The notes beneath the pieces are model-generated. The model saw only the letters and a program-made list of their open reading frames with translations, was not told the DNA's origin and made no database searches. Source: Halioglobus japonicus (GTDB taxonomy: Bacteria > Pseudomonadota > Gammaproteobacteria > Pseudomonadales > Halieaceae). From it: a stretch of DNA of 45,941 nucleotides. Location of the stretch: the NCBI GenBank assembly GCA_902705825.1, contig CACSIL010000045.1, positions 33,667 through 79,607 of the forward strand, written 5' to 3'. The first letter of the stretch is position 1. Each line of letters begins with the position of its first letter. The position numbers and the translations under genes are program-made. This document shows positions 24,968-33,674 of the stretch, in pieces.

Positions 24968-26476
24968 CTATTTGATTAGGTCGTATTCCGAGTACTGCGG
25001 ATCGTGCATCTCCTTCAGATAGCGCAACGGAAACCACGGGTAGAGGTTGGGCACGCCGCTCTTGTCGAGATACCAGCTTTTGCATCCGCCGGTGGCCCAT
25101 GTGGTCGTTTTGATCGCTTCGCTCATTGCTGCATTGTAGTCGTCATACGCTGATTTTTTGGGTGCGATGGCGGCGAGTCCGTCGGCTTTCATGCGGTCCA
25201 GCATGCTGATGATGTAATCCACCTGATGCTCCGAGATGGCGATGAGAGACAAATTGCCGACAGGCCCGGTGGGGCCTTCTACCATCCAGAAGTTGGGGAA
25301 CCCCGGCATTGCCACTGCGCGGTGTGCGCGCGGGGCGCCGTCCCAGAACTGTTCAAGGTCTATGCCATTTTCGCCGGTCACACGGGTGGGCAGTATGAAC
25401 GCTGCGGCATTGAATCCCGTTGCCAGCACCAGTACATCCAGTTCGTGCAGCTTGCCATCAGTGGTGCGCACGCCCTTGGCTTCAATATTGGTGATGCCTT
25501 CTGTGATCAGGTGGGCATGCGGGCGCGATAGTGCCGGGTAGTAGTCGGAGCAGAAAATCATCCGCTTGCAGGTGGCCTCGTAATCCGGCGTGAGTTTGGC
25601 GCGCAATTCCGGGTCCGGCACATTGTCGGCCAGGTGCTTGAGGCAGATCTTGCTCATCCAGCGCTGCATGAACTTATTGCCGACGGTGGCGGCACTGAAG
25701 GTGCGCACCATCAGTTGGCAGTAGTAGTGATAAATCACACGCTGCAACGCAGGGAACAGCGCCAAAAATTTGTTCCAGCTTTTTGAATACTCTATCTGCG
25801 GCAACGGCGACAGCCAGTGTGGCGTGCGCTGGAACACATGCATTTCAGATACCTGATCGGTTATTGCGCCCACTATCTGGCATGCGGTGGACCCGGTGCC
25901 GATGATGCCAACGCGCTTGCCGGTCAGGTCGACTGAGTGATCCCAATGCGCGGAATGAAAGGCATCGCCAGCGAATGTATCCAGGCCCTCAATGTTAGGG
26001 TAGACGGCCTGATGTAAAATGCCGGTGGCGGAGATTACAACATCATACTGTTTCTGCTCGCCGCCGGCGGTGGTGAGGTGCCAGCAGGGTGCCTCGTAGC
26101 GCAGATCCTGCACGGCGCAATTGAACTTCACTTTTTTCGTCACACCAAAATCATTGGCAACCTGTTCCATGTAGGCCTGAATATCCGGGCCATAGGAAAA
26201 GCGGTGTGGCCAATCGGCCTTCAGGGCAAAGCTGAAACTGTACCAGCGCGAGGGTACATCGCAGGATAAACCGGGGTAGGTGTTTTCCCGCCATGTGCCG
26301 CCGACTCTGTCGGTTTTTTCATACACAGTGATATCCGTGTAACCGGCTTTCTCCAATTTTACTGCAGCGGCAATGCCGGACATGCCCGCACCGATAATCG
26401 CAACGCGTGGTTGCCTTCCCGCCTGGGCCCAGGGTTGTTCGGAAGATGTTGAAGAGGGTGTTTCGTGGTCCGTCAT
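24968..26476 (-). CDS. Flavin-containing Baeyer-Villiger-type monooxygenase
   Basis: 502 residues from ATG 26476 (GAAGA about 9 bases upstream; an earlier in-frame start at 26521 is less likely). The FAD motif VAIIGAGMSG (25-34) is followed by TYPGLSCDVPSRWYSFSF, then the Baeyer-Villiger fingerprint FAGDAFHSAHWD (168-179; pattern FxGxxxHxxxW[P/D]) and the NADPH motif GIIGTGSTACQ (190-200). Such enzymes insert oxygen next to ketones to form esters or lactones; relatives act on cyclic ketones, steroids and long-chain ketones. It is alone on its strand beside the tRNA. The substrate is not readable. Confidence 0.92.
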   Translation of the reverse strand: MTDHETPSSTSSEQPWAQAGRQPRVAIIGAGMSGIAAAVKLEKAGYTDITVYEKTDRVGGTWRENTYPGLSCDVPSRWYSFSFALKADWPHRFSYGPDIQAYMEQVANDFGVTKKVKFNCAVQDLRYEAPCWHLTTAGGEQKQYDVVISATGILHQAVYPNIEGLDTFAGDAFHSAHWDHSVDLTGKRVGIIGTGSTACQIVGAITDQVSEMHVFQRTPHWLSPLPQIEYSKSWNKFLALFPALQRVIYHYYCQLMVRTFSAATVGNKFMQRWMSKICLKHLADNVPDPELRAKLTPDYEATCKRMIFCSDYYPALSRPHAHLITEGITNIEAKGVRTTDGKLHELDVLVLATGFNAAAFILPTRVTGENGIDLEQFWDGAPRAHRAVAMPGFPNFWMVEGPTGPVGNLSLIAISEHQVDYIISMLDRMKADGLAAIAPKKSAYDDYNAAMSEAIKTTTWATGGCKSWYLDKSGVPNLYPWFPLRYLKEMHDPQYSEYDLIK

Positions 26477-26687
26477 ATAGCGGTCTTCTTTTATACAAGT
26501 AATTTCAATTTCGCGTTCCACCGGCAGGTTAATGGTTATGGGAACGTTGAGCCAGACAAATAATATACGTAAGGTAAAGTGCGTGTGTCCAGAACGCTCT
26601 GTTCGGCCTCATGGTGTTGCTCCCCAGTACTTGATAACCCCAAATATTGATCTGTATCAATTGTGCGAAAAAGTCCTGTTTACGCTG

Positions 26688-26715
26688 CTTGAAAACTGTC
26701 TTGATGCCCCAATTT
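26688..26715 (+). promoter_or_regulatory. Sigma-32 (heat-shock) promoter
   Basis: CTTGAAA at 26688-26694 and CCCCAATTT at 26707-26715 with a 12-base spacer match the RpoH consensus (CTTGAAA-N11-16-CCCCAT-T). The promoter ends 45 bases before the ATG of the small heat shock gene. Confidence 0.88.
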
Positions 26716-26760
26716 ATAGTGTCAAAGGCGATTGCGCCTAAGAATTGGAGGAGAACAATT

Positions 26761-27183
26761 ATGTCTTTAATATCACGAAACAACGTCTTTGATATCGACC
26801 GCTTTTTTCATGACTCCTGGCCTCAATTGGTGGAGCCGCAGGCGGGCACTTTCTTTGCACCCCGGGTAGATATCAGGGAGGCAGATGATCACTACGAAAT
26901 TACTGCGGAGCTTCCCGGCGTAGAGAAGAACGATATTCATGTGCACGTTAAAGAAGGTGTGCTGACACTGGAGGCGGAGGCCTCGAAGGAACAGAAGGAA
27001 GAGAAGGAGGGCAAAATCATTCGACAGGAACGACGCTACGGCAAGTACATGCGCAGCTTCAATCTCGGTGCGGATGTCAATGAGTCCGATATCAAGGCTT
27101 CATTCAAAGATGGTGTGCTGAGCTTGCAAGCGCCAAAAGTTGTAGAGAAAGTGCAGGAGCGCCGTCGCATCGAAGTGGCCTAG
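26761..27183 (+). CDS. Small heat shock protein, Hsp20/alpha-crystallin family
   Basis: 140 residues beginning MSLISRNNVFDIDRFF, with an alpha-crystallin domain from about 37 to 130 (VDIREADDHYEITAELPGVE, GVLTLEAEASKEQKEEKEGK) and the conserved ASFKDGVLSLQAPK strand. It acts as an ATP-independent holdase in the cytoplasm. GGAGGAGAA lies just before the ATG at 26761; a longer open frame upstream would swallow the promoter. Heat-shock control is supported by the sigma-32 promoter. Its stop overlaps that of the convergent TetR gene. Confidence 0.93.
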   Translation: MSLISRNNVFDIDRFFHDSWPQLVEPQAGTFFAPRVDIREADDHYEITAELPGVEKNDIHVHVKEGVLTLEAEASKEQKEEKEGKIIRQERRYGKYMRSFNLGADVNESDIKASFKDGVLSLQAPKVVEKVQERRRIEVA

Positions 27184-27836
27184 CTGATCAACATTGCGCG
27201 GATAACTCTGTGTAACAGGCGCTTTTGCCGCGCAATGTTTTCTGGCGCCAGCAAATCGCCTCCCGCGAGGGAGGCGAATACCCGCTGCGAGAGGAAGTAA
27301 CCCGTAGTGAGGTTGAAGATGGCAATCAGGTTCAGTGCCAGTGTCGAGCGCAGCTCGCTGTCTGTATTCGCTTCCGTTGACAGCGAAGCGCCGTCAAATT
27401 TTTCCAGATGCTCCATGCCCTGGCTGAACAGTATTTCCAGCCAGCTGTTCATAAGTTGATTCCCCACCGAGCGACTGTCGCCCTGCAATGCCCGCTGGAA
27501 CAGTGCCGCCATTTGTGGGTGCTCCAGTAGTAAGTCGGTCATGATGGCGGGGAGGTCAGTGTACTCCCGCAGGCTCACGGCTGTGTCCATGTGCTGCGCC
27601 AGTGCCTGGGCCATTGGGTTCAGTGCGCGATAAAGCACCGCTTCATACAGGGCCTGCTTACTGGCGAAGTGGTTGTAGAGCCCCGGTTCCTTGATACCTG
27701 CCTCGGTCGCTATCTCGCGCAGGCTGGTACCGTCATAGCCCCGTGTTGCAAACAGATCTTCAGCCGCGTCCAGCAGCCGCTGTGCGGTTCTCTCACCCTT
27801 GGTGAGTTTTGGGGGGCTGTTGGTGTCTGGCAACAT
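27180..27836 (-). CDS. TetR/AcrR family transcriptional regulator
   Basis: 218 residues. The N-terminal helix-turn-helix is clear (RLLDAAEDLFATRGYDGTSL, REIATEAGIKEPGLYNHF, about 19-58), followed by a helical ligand domain. It is divergent from the Rieske dioxygenase pair (124-base spacer), so it is the likely local repressor, with an aromatic substrate or acyl-CoA as candidate ligand. The intergenic region is AT-rich; I could not fix a single palindromic operator. Its stop overlaps that of the Hsp20 gene across a CTAG. Confidence 0.9.
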   Translation of the reverse strand: MLPDTNSPPKLTKGERTAQRLLDAAEDLFATRGYDGTSLREIATEAGIKEPGLYNHFASKQALYEAVLYRALNPMAQALAQHMDTAVSLREYTDLPAIMTDLLLEHPQMAALFQRALQGDSRSVGNQLMNSWLEILFSQGMEHLEKFDGASLSTEANTDSELRSTLALNLIAIFNLTTGYFLSQRVFASLAGGDLLAPENIARQKRLLHRVIRAMLIS

Positions 27837-27960
27837 AAATTATCAAACGATTGCTAAATAATATGCAAAAACTACCATACAGCCCTTCAAAATTCGATTA
27901 GAAGCGCTTTATACTGCCTAAATATTAATAAGCGATAATAAATAGAGGCGTTAGTAGCCC

Positions 27961-29241
27961 ATGCGAATAGAAGACATGGTCAACGAGGAGGCGTCACTCA
28001 TCAGTCGGCGTTGCTGGTCTGATCCGCGTGTGTACGCGCTGGAGAAGGAGGGTATTTTTGGCAAGTCATGGCTGTTTTTGGGCCATGAATCGCAGATCCG
28101 GGCCCCGGGTGATTTTGTACAGGCGTATATGTGCGAAACCCCCATTATTCTTTCGAGGGGGCAGGACGGGGCTATTTACGCCATCATCAACAGCTGTACC
28201 CACCGCGGGCTCCCGGTGTGCCGTGCCGATCATGGCAATACCTCGCGTTTTGTCTGCCCCTACCACAACTGGTCGTACAGCGTAGAGGGTGATCTGGTCA
28301 CGATACCGCAGGAATCCGAGGTACAGTCCAAGCCCGACAAAAAGCAACTGGGGTTGAAAAGAGTGCCGCGGGTGGAATCCTGGCGCGGTCTGATCTTTGG
28401 CAGCTTCGATGAGAATATCATTCCTCTGGAAACCTACCTGGGCGATATGCGTTTTTACCTCGATGCTTTTCTCGACCGCTTTCCCGCAGGCATCGAATTT
28501 ATCGGGGCACCGCACCGCTGGGTAATCAATGCGAACTGGAAACTGCCGGTGGAGAATCAACTGGGTGATGTAAACCACGGCGCGTTTTTGCACAGCGCGA
28601 TTATTCCCCGGGAAGCACAGGATGCTATTGAGAAGCTCGGCTACAGTGTGGTGACAACCCCCGGACACGGCGCAACGTTTCGGTTAATGCCTGAGGACGC
28701 GGCGGTAGACGATGTCGCCTGGGGAATGGAAGGGACAGGCTCTATTTTTGGTGGCGATGAGGTACAAAACTATCTGCGCGAGATTCAGGCGCACGCTCCG
28801 CAGAGAGTGGGTGAGCTGCGTTCTCGCATGAAGGGATTGACGTATGGCATCTATCCAAACCTCTCTTTTTTGTGGTCTAACACCGCATTTAAAGTGTCGC
28901 ATCCGCGCGGTCCGGGCAAGGTGGAGTACTGGTCCTGGGCTGTTGTTCCCGCCGATGCACCCGATGCCATCAAGAAAATACTGCGCACCAACTACAGCGC
29001 CTTTTTCGGGCCTGCCGGAATTCTTGAGCAGGAGGATTCCGAAGTGTGGAGCCAGCAGTTTCTGGGCAGCAATATCGATTTTGCCGACGACAGGCCGTAC
29101 TTCTATGGTCTGGGTCTCGGTGAGGAGAAGCCCCACCCCCACATGCCAGGGCTGGTGAGCGTGACAGCGAATGAGTTCTACGCCCGACACTTTTTCAAGC
29201 GCTGGCGCGATGAACTTATGGCCGTGGAGGGCGCGCTATGA
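27961..29241 (+). CDS. Rieske non-heme iron ring-hydroxylating dioxygenase, alpha subunit
   Basis: 426 residues. The Rieske [2Fe-2S] ligands are C79-x-H81 and C99-x-x-H102 with the usual 17-residue gap. The mononuclear iron site is in the segment EN-x3-D203-x2-H206-x4-H211. The length fits the large oxygenase subunit that dihydroxylates aromatic rings. The beta subunit overlaps by four bases (ATGA). Ferredoxin and reductase are not in the window and must be supplied from elsewhere. The substrate class cannot be read from the motifs; the divergent TetR probably regulates it. Confidence 0.93.
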   Translation: MRIEDMVNEEASLISRRCWSDPRVYALEKEGIFGKSWLFLGHESQIRAPGDFVQAYMCETPIILSRGQDGAIYAIINSCTHRGLPVCRADHGNTSRFVCPYHNWSYSVEGDLVTIPQESEVQSKPDKKQLGLKRVPRVESWRGLIFGSFDENIIPLETYLGDMRFYLDAFLDRFPAGIEFIGAPHRWVINANWKLPVENQLGDVNHGAFLHSAIIPREAQDAIEKLGYSVVTTPGHGATFRLMPEDAAVDDVAWGMEGTGSIFGGDEVQNYLREIQAHAPQRVGELRSRMKGLTYGIYPNLSFLWSNTAFKVSHPRGPGKVEYWSWAVVPADAPDAIKKILRTNYSAFFGPAGILEQEDSEVWSQQFLGSNIDFADDRPYFYGLGLGEEKPHPHMPGLVSVTANEFYARHFFKRWRDELMAVEGAL

Positions 29242-29807
29242 GTGAGCTGCCCGTGGAGACGACACCGCTTGAACAGCGTCAGTTGGAGCGTTTTTACTCC
29301 TACGAGGCGCGCCTGCTCGACGGCCGTCAGTACCTGCAATGGATGCAGCTAGTCAGCGAGGATATCACCTACGTGGTGCCCTCACGAGTGAATGTACAGG
29401 TGAACAACCGGGAGCGTGGGCGCGAAGATATGATCAGCGTGGAGCGTGAGCTTGAAGGAGAGGCATCCATGGGGTGCCCGCTGCGCGAGGAGGGCTATCT
29501 GCTGTTGATGCTGCGCGCAGAACGCGCCTACAAGATTAATTCATGGTCTGAAAACCCGCCGGCCCGCACCCGTAGAATGGTCGGCAATGTTGAGCTGATG
29601 GCCAGAGAAACTGGCACTGATGAGCGCTGGTCAGTGGTCAGTAACTTTCATCTGTACTACGCACGCCCCGGCAGTGACAATGTGATCTACAGCGGCCAGC
29701 GCCGCGATACCCTGGTGCCGGCGGCTGGCAGCTTTCGTCTCTTTCGGCGTGAAGTCGTGCTGGATTACGCCAATATTGAACTGCCAACGCTGGGTCTGTT
29801 TTTTTAG
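29238..29807 (+). CDS. Ring-hydroxylating dioxygenase, beta subunit
   Basis: 189 residues of the small oxygenase subunit (SnoaL/NTF2-like fold): FYSYEARLLDGRQYLQWMQL at the N-terminus, PPARTRRMVGNVEL in the middle, and SNFHLYYARPG with IYSGQRRDTLVP near the end. It has no cofactor and stabilises the alpha3beta3 assembly. The ATGA overlap with the alpha gene implies translational coupling and equal expression. Confidence 0.92.
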   Translation: MSELPVETTPLEQRQLERFYSYEARLLDGRQYLQWMQLVSEDITYVVPSRVNVQVNNRERGREDMISVERELEGEASMGCPLREEGYLLLMLRAERAYKINSWSENPPARTRRMVGNVELMARETGTDERWSVVSNFHLYYARPGSDNVIYSGQRRDTLVPAAGSFRLFRREVVLDYANIELPTLGLFF

Positions 29808-30021
29808 CCGAATGCATTGCCCGACAATGGCTGGAATGCAACCGGGCCCAAGGTCGGCGCAGCCACAACTGGGCAAGTAGCTTGTGAAGTAGGGCTACCC
29901 CAACAGATTTATCGCTGGAACTCTTGCATTCGGGCTTCTCGCATATCACTCTAGCTTCCATTTGAACCAGTGACGCCAACATTCGGGTTGACCGTGCTAT
30001 ACCAGTCAGAGGACAGTTTTT

Positions 30022-31959
30022 TTGCAGTACCTAAAGCGACGATGCTCACGTGTTCTCCTGTGCCTTCTGGCAGTGGGTGTTGTTGCTAGCGCCAGTGCGA
30101 CCATTCCTACTCATACACTTAATGACCAACGGCGTGCTTATAGCGAAGCCCTGCAGGCCATGCGTGCAGGGCGGCAGACGCATTATGAATCACTGCGCTC
30201 ACAGCTGGATGATTACCCGCTGGCTATCTACCTTGATTACTATCAGCTTGTGCGCAACGGCAAAAATGTATCGCCCGTTGTTGCCCAGCAGTTTGTCGAC
30301 CGCACGGCGAATTCACCGCTGGCGCTTCGTTTCCTGGGGGCGTATTTGCGCGCTGTGGGAAAATCCGAGCGCTGGGAGGCCTTTCTCCAAGTCATGCCGG
30401 AGGAACCCAATAGCACGGATCTGAAGTGCTATTTTTTCAGGGCGCAGCTGGCGCAGGGCAATAAAGAACAAGCCTGGGAAGGCGCTGCCCAGCTGTGGGT
30501 GGCCGGCAACTCTCAGCCCAGCGCCTGTGATCCATTGTTTAGCGCGTGGCAGAAGGCCGGCGGAGTCACCGACGAGATAGTCTGGCGGCGCCTGCTCAAT
30601 GCATTTGATGCAGATGAGCGCTCCCTGCTGCAATACGTTGCCAGAAAAAGCAGCAGTGCAATGCGTCCACAGGTGGACATGCTGCTGGCGGTTTACGACA
30701 AGCCGCAGTCACTGGCCGGGCTGTCGCTTGATGCAGACAGTGCTTACTCCGGTGATATCGCGAGCCGCGCTTTGGCCGTGCTGGCCCGTACTAACCCGGA
30801 ACAGGCACTGTCGTACTGGCTGGAACTGCAGACGCAACTACCGTTTGATGAAGCGCAAACGCAGTACGTCGAATCCGCTATTGCACTGCGTAGCCTGTTT
30901 GCCGAAAACGCGGACCACAGCGATTGGTTGAATGGCACACTGGCGCGGTTGCAGGACGATAAGTTGACAGGCATTCGCCTGCGCTGGGCGCTCAAGGAGC
31001 AGGACTGGGAAGCACTGGAGCGCAATCTGGCACTGTTAACTGAATCCGCTCAGGAGGAGGCTGTCTGGCGTTACTGGCGCGCGATTGTACAGGAGCGGCG
31101 CGGCGACACCGAGGCGGCGACGGCGGCGCTAACGGAACTGTCGGGCGAGCGGGATTACTACGGGTTTCTTGCTGCGGATAAATTGGGCCGCCCATATGCG
31201 CTCAACCACCAAACACTGACATCGTCTGATACTGACGCGGCGCAGGCACTGCCCGCTGTGGCCCGTATCGAGGAATTGAAATATCACCGCGACTACATGC
31301 TGGCGCACTCGGAGTGGTATACGTTGTTACAGGCGACAAACGATACCGCGCAGCAGCACGATCTCGCGCTGTTGGCCACGCAGAAGGGCTGGCACCGGAT
31401 GGCAATCGATGCGGCGACTCGCGCCCAGGTTTGGGATGCGCTCGATCAGCGTTTCCCGACCCCTTATCAGGATGTCTTCCAGAAAAATGGCGCGTTACAG
31501 CAGGTGCCCGGTACTGAGCTGATGGCAATTGCGCGTCGCGAGAGTGCATTCTTTGAGCGCGCGCAATCTCCTGTTGGTGCGCGCGGGCTGATGCAGATCA
31601 TGCCCGCCACCGGACGCGAAGTCGCGGCCTCGCTCAAACTGCGTCACAGTGACTCTGATCTGTTTGATGTGGAACACAATGTGCGTCTCGGCAGCGCCTA
31701 TTATCGCCAGTTGCTCGATCGTTTCGGTGGCAACCGGATATTTGCACTGACTGCGTACAATGCTGGGCCGCATCGTGTTGTGCGCTGGCGCAATGAGGCC
31801 GCGCAGGGGATTCCAGTAGAACTGTGGGTGGAGACAATTCCATACAAGGAAACGCGAAACTATGTGCAGGCGGTGCTGTCCTATAATGTGGTATTCCAAT
31901 ATATGCAGGGCACCACGCAAGCCTTGTTGACTCCGCTGGAGAAAGCGGCAAGCTACTGA
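30022..31959 (+). CDS. slt: Soluble lytic murein transglycosylase
   Basis: 645 residues, close to Slt70 in length. A signal peptide (RVLLCLLAVGVVASASA) is followed by the long superhelical U-domain. The C-terminal SLT domain has the catalytic Glu (about E507) in IARRESAFF, then SPVGARGLMQIMPATG, GSAYYRQLLDRFGGN and ALTAYNAGPHRVVRW. It cleaves peptidoglycan glycan strands to 1,6-anhydromuropeptides in the periplasm. A TTG start at 30022 is supported by AGAGGA upstream. The 214 bases before it hold no clear gene. Confidence 0.93.
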   Translation: MQYLKRRCSRVLLCLLAVGVVASASATIPTHTLNDQRRAYSEALQAMRAGRQTHYESLRSQLDDYPLAIYLDYYQLVRNGKNVSPVVAQQFVDRTANSPLALRFLGAYLRAVGKSERWEAFLQVMPEEPNSTDLKCYFFRAQLAQGNKEQAWEGAAQLWVAGNSQPSACDPLFSAWQKAGGVTDEIVWRRLLNAFDADERSLLQYVARKSSSAMRPQVDMLLAVYDKPQSLAGLSLDADSAYSGDIASRALAVLARTNPEQALSYWLELQTQLPFDEAQTQYVESAIALRSLFAENADHSDWLNGTLARLQDDKLTGIRLRWALKEQDWEALERNLALLTESAQEEAVWRYWRAIVQERRGDTEAATAALTELSGERDYYGFLAADKLGRPYALNHQTLTSSDTDAAQALPAVARIEELKYHRDYMLAHSEWYTLLQATNDTAQQHDLALLATQKGWHRMAIDAATRAQVWDALDQRFPTPYQDVFQKNGALQQVPGTELMAIARRESAFFERAQSPVGARGLMQIMPATGREVAASLKLRHSDSDLFDVEHNVRLGSAYYRQLLDRFGGNRIFALTAYNAGPHRVVRWRNEAAQGIPVELWVETIPYKETRNYVQAVLSYNVVFQYMQGTTQALLTPLEKAASY

Positions 31960-32040
31960 GCCATAGCGCCGGATGTGATTTGCTGGGGTCTTTCTAACCC
32001 GCGCTGCAGCGGTCTTTTTAACCAGAGTACACTGAACTTT

Positions 32041-32997
32041 ATGCGCGACACACGCCCGCTTCTGCTGGAAAGTGATTTTCCCCCGGTTTACCGGGGCGCG
32101 CTGGATACCCTGCAGGTTAATCTTGGCTATTTGTGTAATCTCAGTTGTGTGCACTGCCACGTTAACGCCGGGCCAACGCGGACTGAGCAAATGGATGCCG
32201 AGACGGTCGATCAGGTTATTGCGCTGCTGCGCAGTGCACAGATACAAACGCTGGATCTCACCGGCGGAGCCCCGGAACTGAATCCCCATTTTCGCTATCT
32301 TGTGCGCAGTGCACGCGCGCTCGGAGTACGAGTGATAGACCGCTGTAACCTGACGGTGTTGCTGGAACCCGGGCAGGAGGACCTGACCACATTTCTCGCT
32401 GAACAGGGCGTGGAAATCAGCGCATCGCTGCCGTGTTATCTGCAGGATAACGTCGAGGCGCAGCGCGGTAAGGGCGTTTACAACAGCAGTATAGAAGCTC
32501 TGCGCCAACTCAATGACCTGGGCTATGGCGACGAACTGGTGCTGAACCTGGTATACAACCCGGTGGGCCCGGTTCTACCGCCGCCACAGCAGGGATTACA
32601 GGCGGACTACCGGCGTGAACTGCAAGCCCGGTTTGGTATCCGCTTCAACGAATTATTTACCATTACGAATATGCCGATCAGTCGCTTCGGGTCTGTGCTG
32701 CTGGCACAGGGGCAGTACTATGACTACATGCAGTTGCTGCGCGATAACTACAGCGATGCCAATGTACAGACCCTGATGTGCCGCAACCTTGTGAGCATCG
32801 ATTGGCGGGGTTATCTGTACGATTGTGATTTCAACCAAATGCTGGATATGCCGATGTTGGCCAGTGATCGGCGGCGTCACATCCGTGATCTGTTGAACGA
32901 CGCGCAACTGGAAGGCGAGTCCGTCTATACCGCAGAGCATTGCTACGGTTGCACTGCGGGGCAGGGCAGCAGTTGCAGTGGCGCGCTGGTTGCCTGA
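32041..32997 (+). CDS. arsS: Arsenosugar-biosynthesis-type radical SAM protein ArsS
   Basis: 318 residues from ATG 32041; the upstream part of the open frame lacks family features. The radical-SAM cluster is C32-x3-C36-x2-C39 (CNLSCVHCHVN), followed by LDLTGGAPELNPHFRYLVR. The C-terminal DUF3641-type region carries LMCRNLVSIDWRGYLYDCDF and the Cys motif CYGCTAGQGSSCSG, probably binding further iron-sulfur clusters. ArsS converts dimethylarsenicals to the deoxyadenosyl intermediate of arsenosugars. The two following genes overlap it and each other and belong to families named for the same clusters. No arsM is present in the window. Confidence 0.88.
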   Translation: MRDTRPLLLESDFPPVYRGALDTLQVNLGYLCNLSCVHCHVNAGPTRTEQMDAETVDQVIALLRSAQIQTLDLTGGAPELNPHFRYLVRSARALGVRVIDRCNLTVLLEPGQEDLTTFLAEQGVEISASLPCYLQDNVEAQRGKGVYNSSIEALRQLNDLGYGDELVLNLVYNPVGPVLPPPQQGLQADYRRELQARFGIRFNELFTITNMPISRFGSVLLAQGQYYDYMQLLRDNYSDANVQTLMCRNLVSIDWRGYLYDCDFNQMLDMPMLASDRRRHIRDLLNDAQLEGESVYTAEHCYGCTAGQGSSCSGALVA

Positions 32998-33674
32998 TGT
33001 CTGCTGCGGTGAGTTTTGTCATACCCGTATTGAATGAAGAGGCGCATGTGGAAGGTCTGTTGCGCGATTTACGCCAGCGCTATCCCCGCAGTGAGTTGAT
33101 CGTCGTCGATGGCGGTAGCACTGACGACACTGTCGCCATGGCACTGCCGCTGTGTGATCAACTGTTGATGGGTGAGCGCGGTCGGGCCCGGCAGATGAAC
33201 CTCGGTGGCCAGGTGGCGTCATCGCCGTATATATTTTTCCTGCACGCAGATAGTAAACCCGGCGTATCGGCAGCGTCACTGGATGCCTGTCTGTCGCGTT
33301 TCCCTGCCTGGGGATTTTGTCGGGTGCGCCTGAGCGGAAAGCAATTGTACTTTCGCGTGATCGAGTGGTTTATGAACCAGCGTTCACGTCTGAGCGCTGT
33401 CGCCACCGGTGATCAGATGATGTTTGTGCAAAAAGCCGTGTTTGAGCAAACCGGCGGATTTGAGGAGATTCCCCTGATGGAAGATGTCGCGTTTTCCAAG
33501 CGTCTGCGGCAGTTATCGTCGCCCGTCGTTATTCCCGAGCCGGTGGTGACCTCTAGTCGCCGCTGGGAGGAGGGTGGTGTTATCAGGACAGTGGTGCGTA
33601 TGTGGTTATTGCGTCTCGGCTATTTCTGTGGCGTCGCGCCCGAGCGGTTGTGGAGACATTACTATGTGCGCTGA
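32997..33674 (+). CDS. TIGR04283-type (arsenosugar cluster) glycosyltransferase
   Basis: 225 residues of the GT-A family 2 fold: SFVIPVLNEEAHVEGLLRDL at the start, VDGGSTDDTV as the nucleotide-binding segment, FLHADSKPG as the DxD-like metal site, and TGDQMMFVQKAVFEQTGGF plus PLMEDVAFSKRLRQL as the acceptor region. ATG overlaps the arsS stop (TGATG), which fixes the start at 32997 and implies coupling. The predicted role is glycosyl transfer in arsenosugar formation; direct biochemical proof for the family is limited. Confidence 0.85.
   Translation: MSAAVSFVIPVLNEEAHVEGLLRDLRQRYPRSELIVVDGGSTDDTVAMALPLCDQLLMGERGRARQMNLGGQVASSPYIFFLHADSKPGVSAASLDACLSRFPAWGFCRVRLSGKQLYFRVIEWFMNQRSRLSAVATGDQMMFVQKAVFEQTGGFEEIPLMEDVAFSKRLRQLSSPVVIPEPVVTSSRRWEEGGVIRTVVRMWLLRLGYFCGVAPERLWRHYYVR

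Noticed and set aside
27837..27960. TetR operator in the TetR-Rieske intergenic region
   Set aside because: Several AT-rich near-repeats such as CAAACGATTG are visible, but none forms a convincing palindrome, so no site is annotated.
29808..30021. Gene-like fragment after the dioxygenase beta subunit
   Set aside because: Short protein-like strings appear, but they are interrupted and lack a start; not enough to call a relic.
31495..32508. 337-codon minus-strand open frame
   Set aside because: It lies antisense to the transglycosylase and ArsS genes, whose motifs are unmistakable; the antisense product has no family features.
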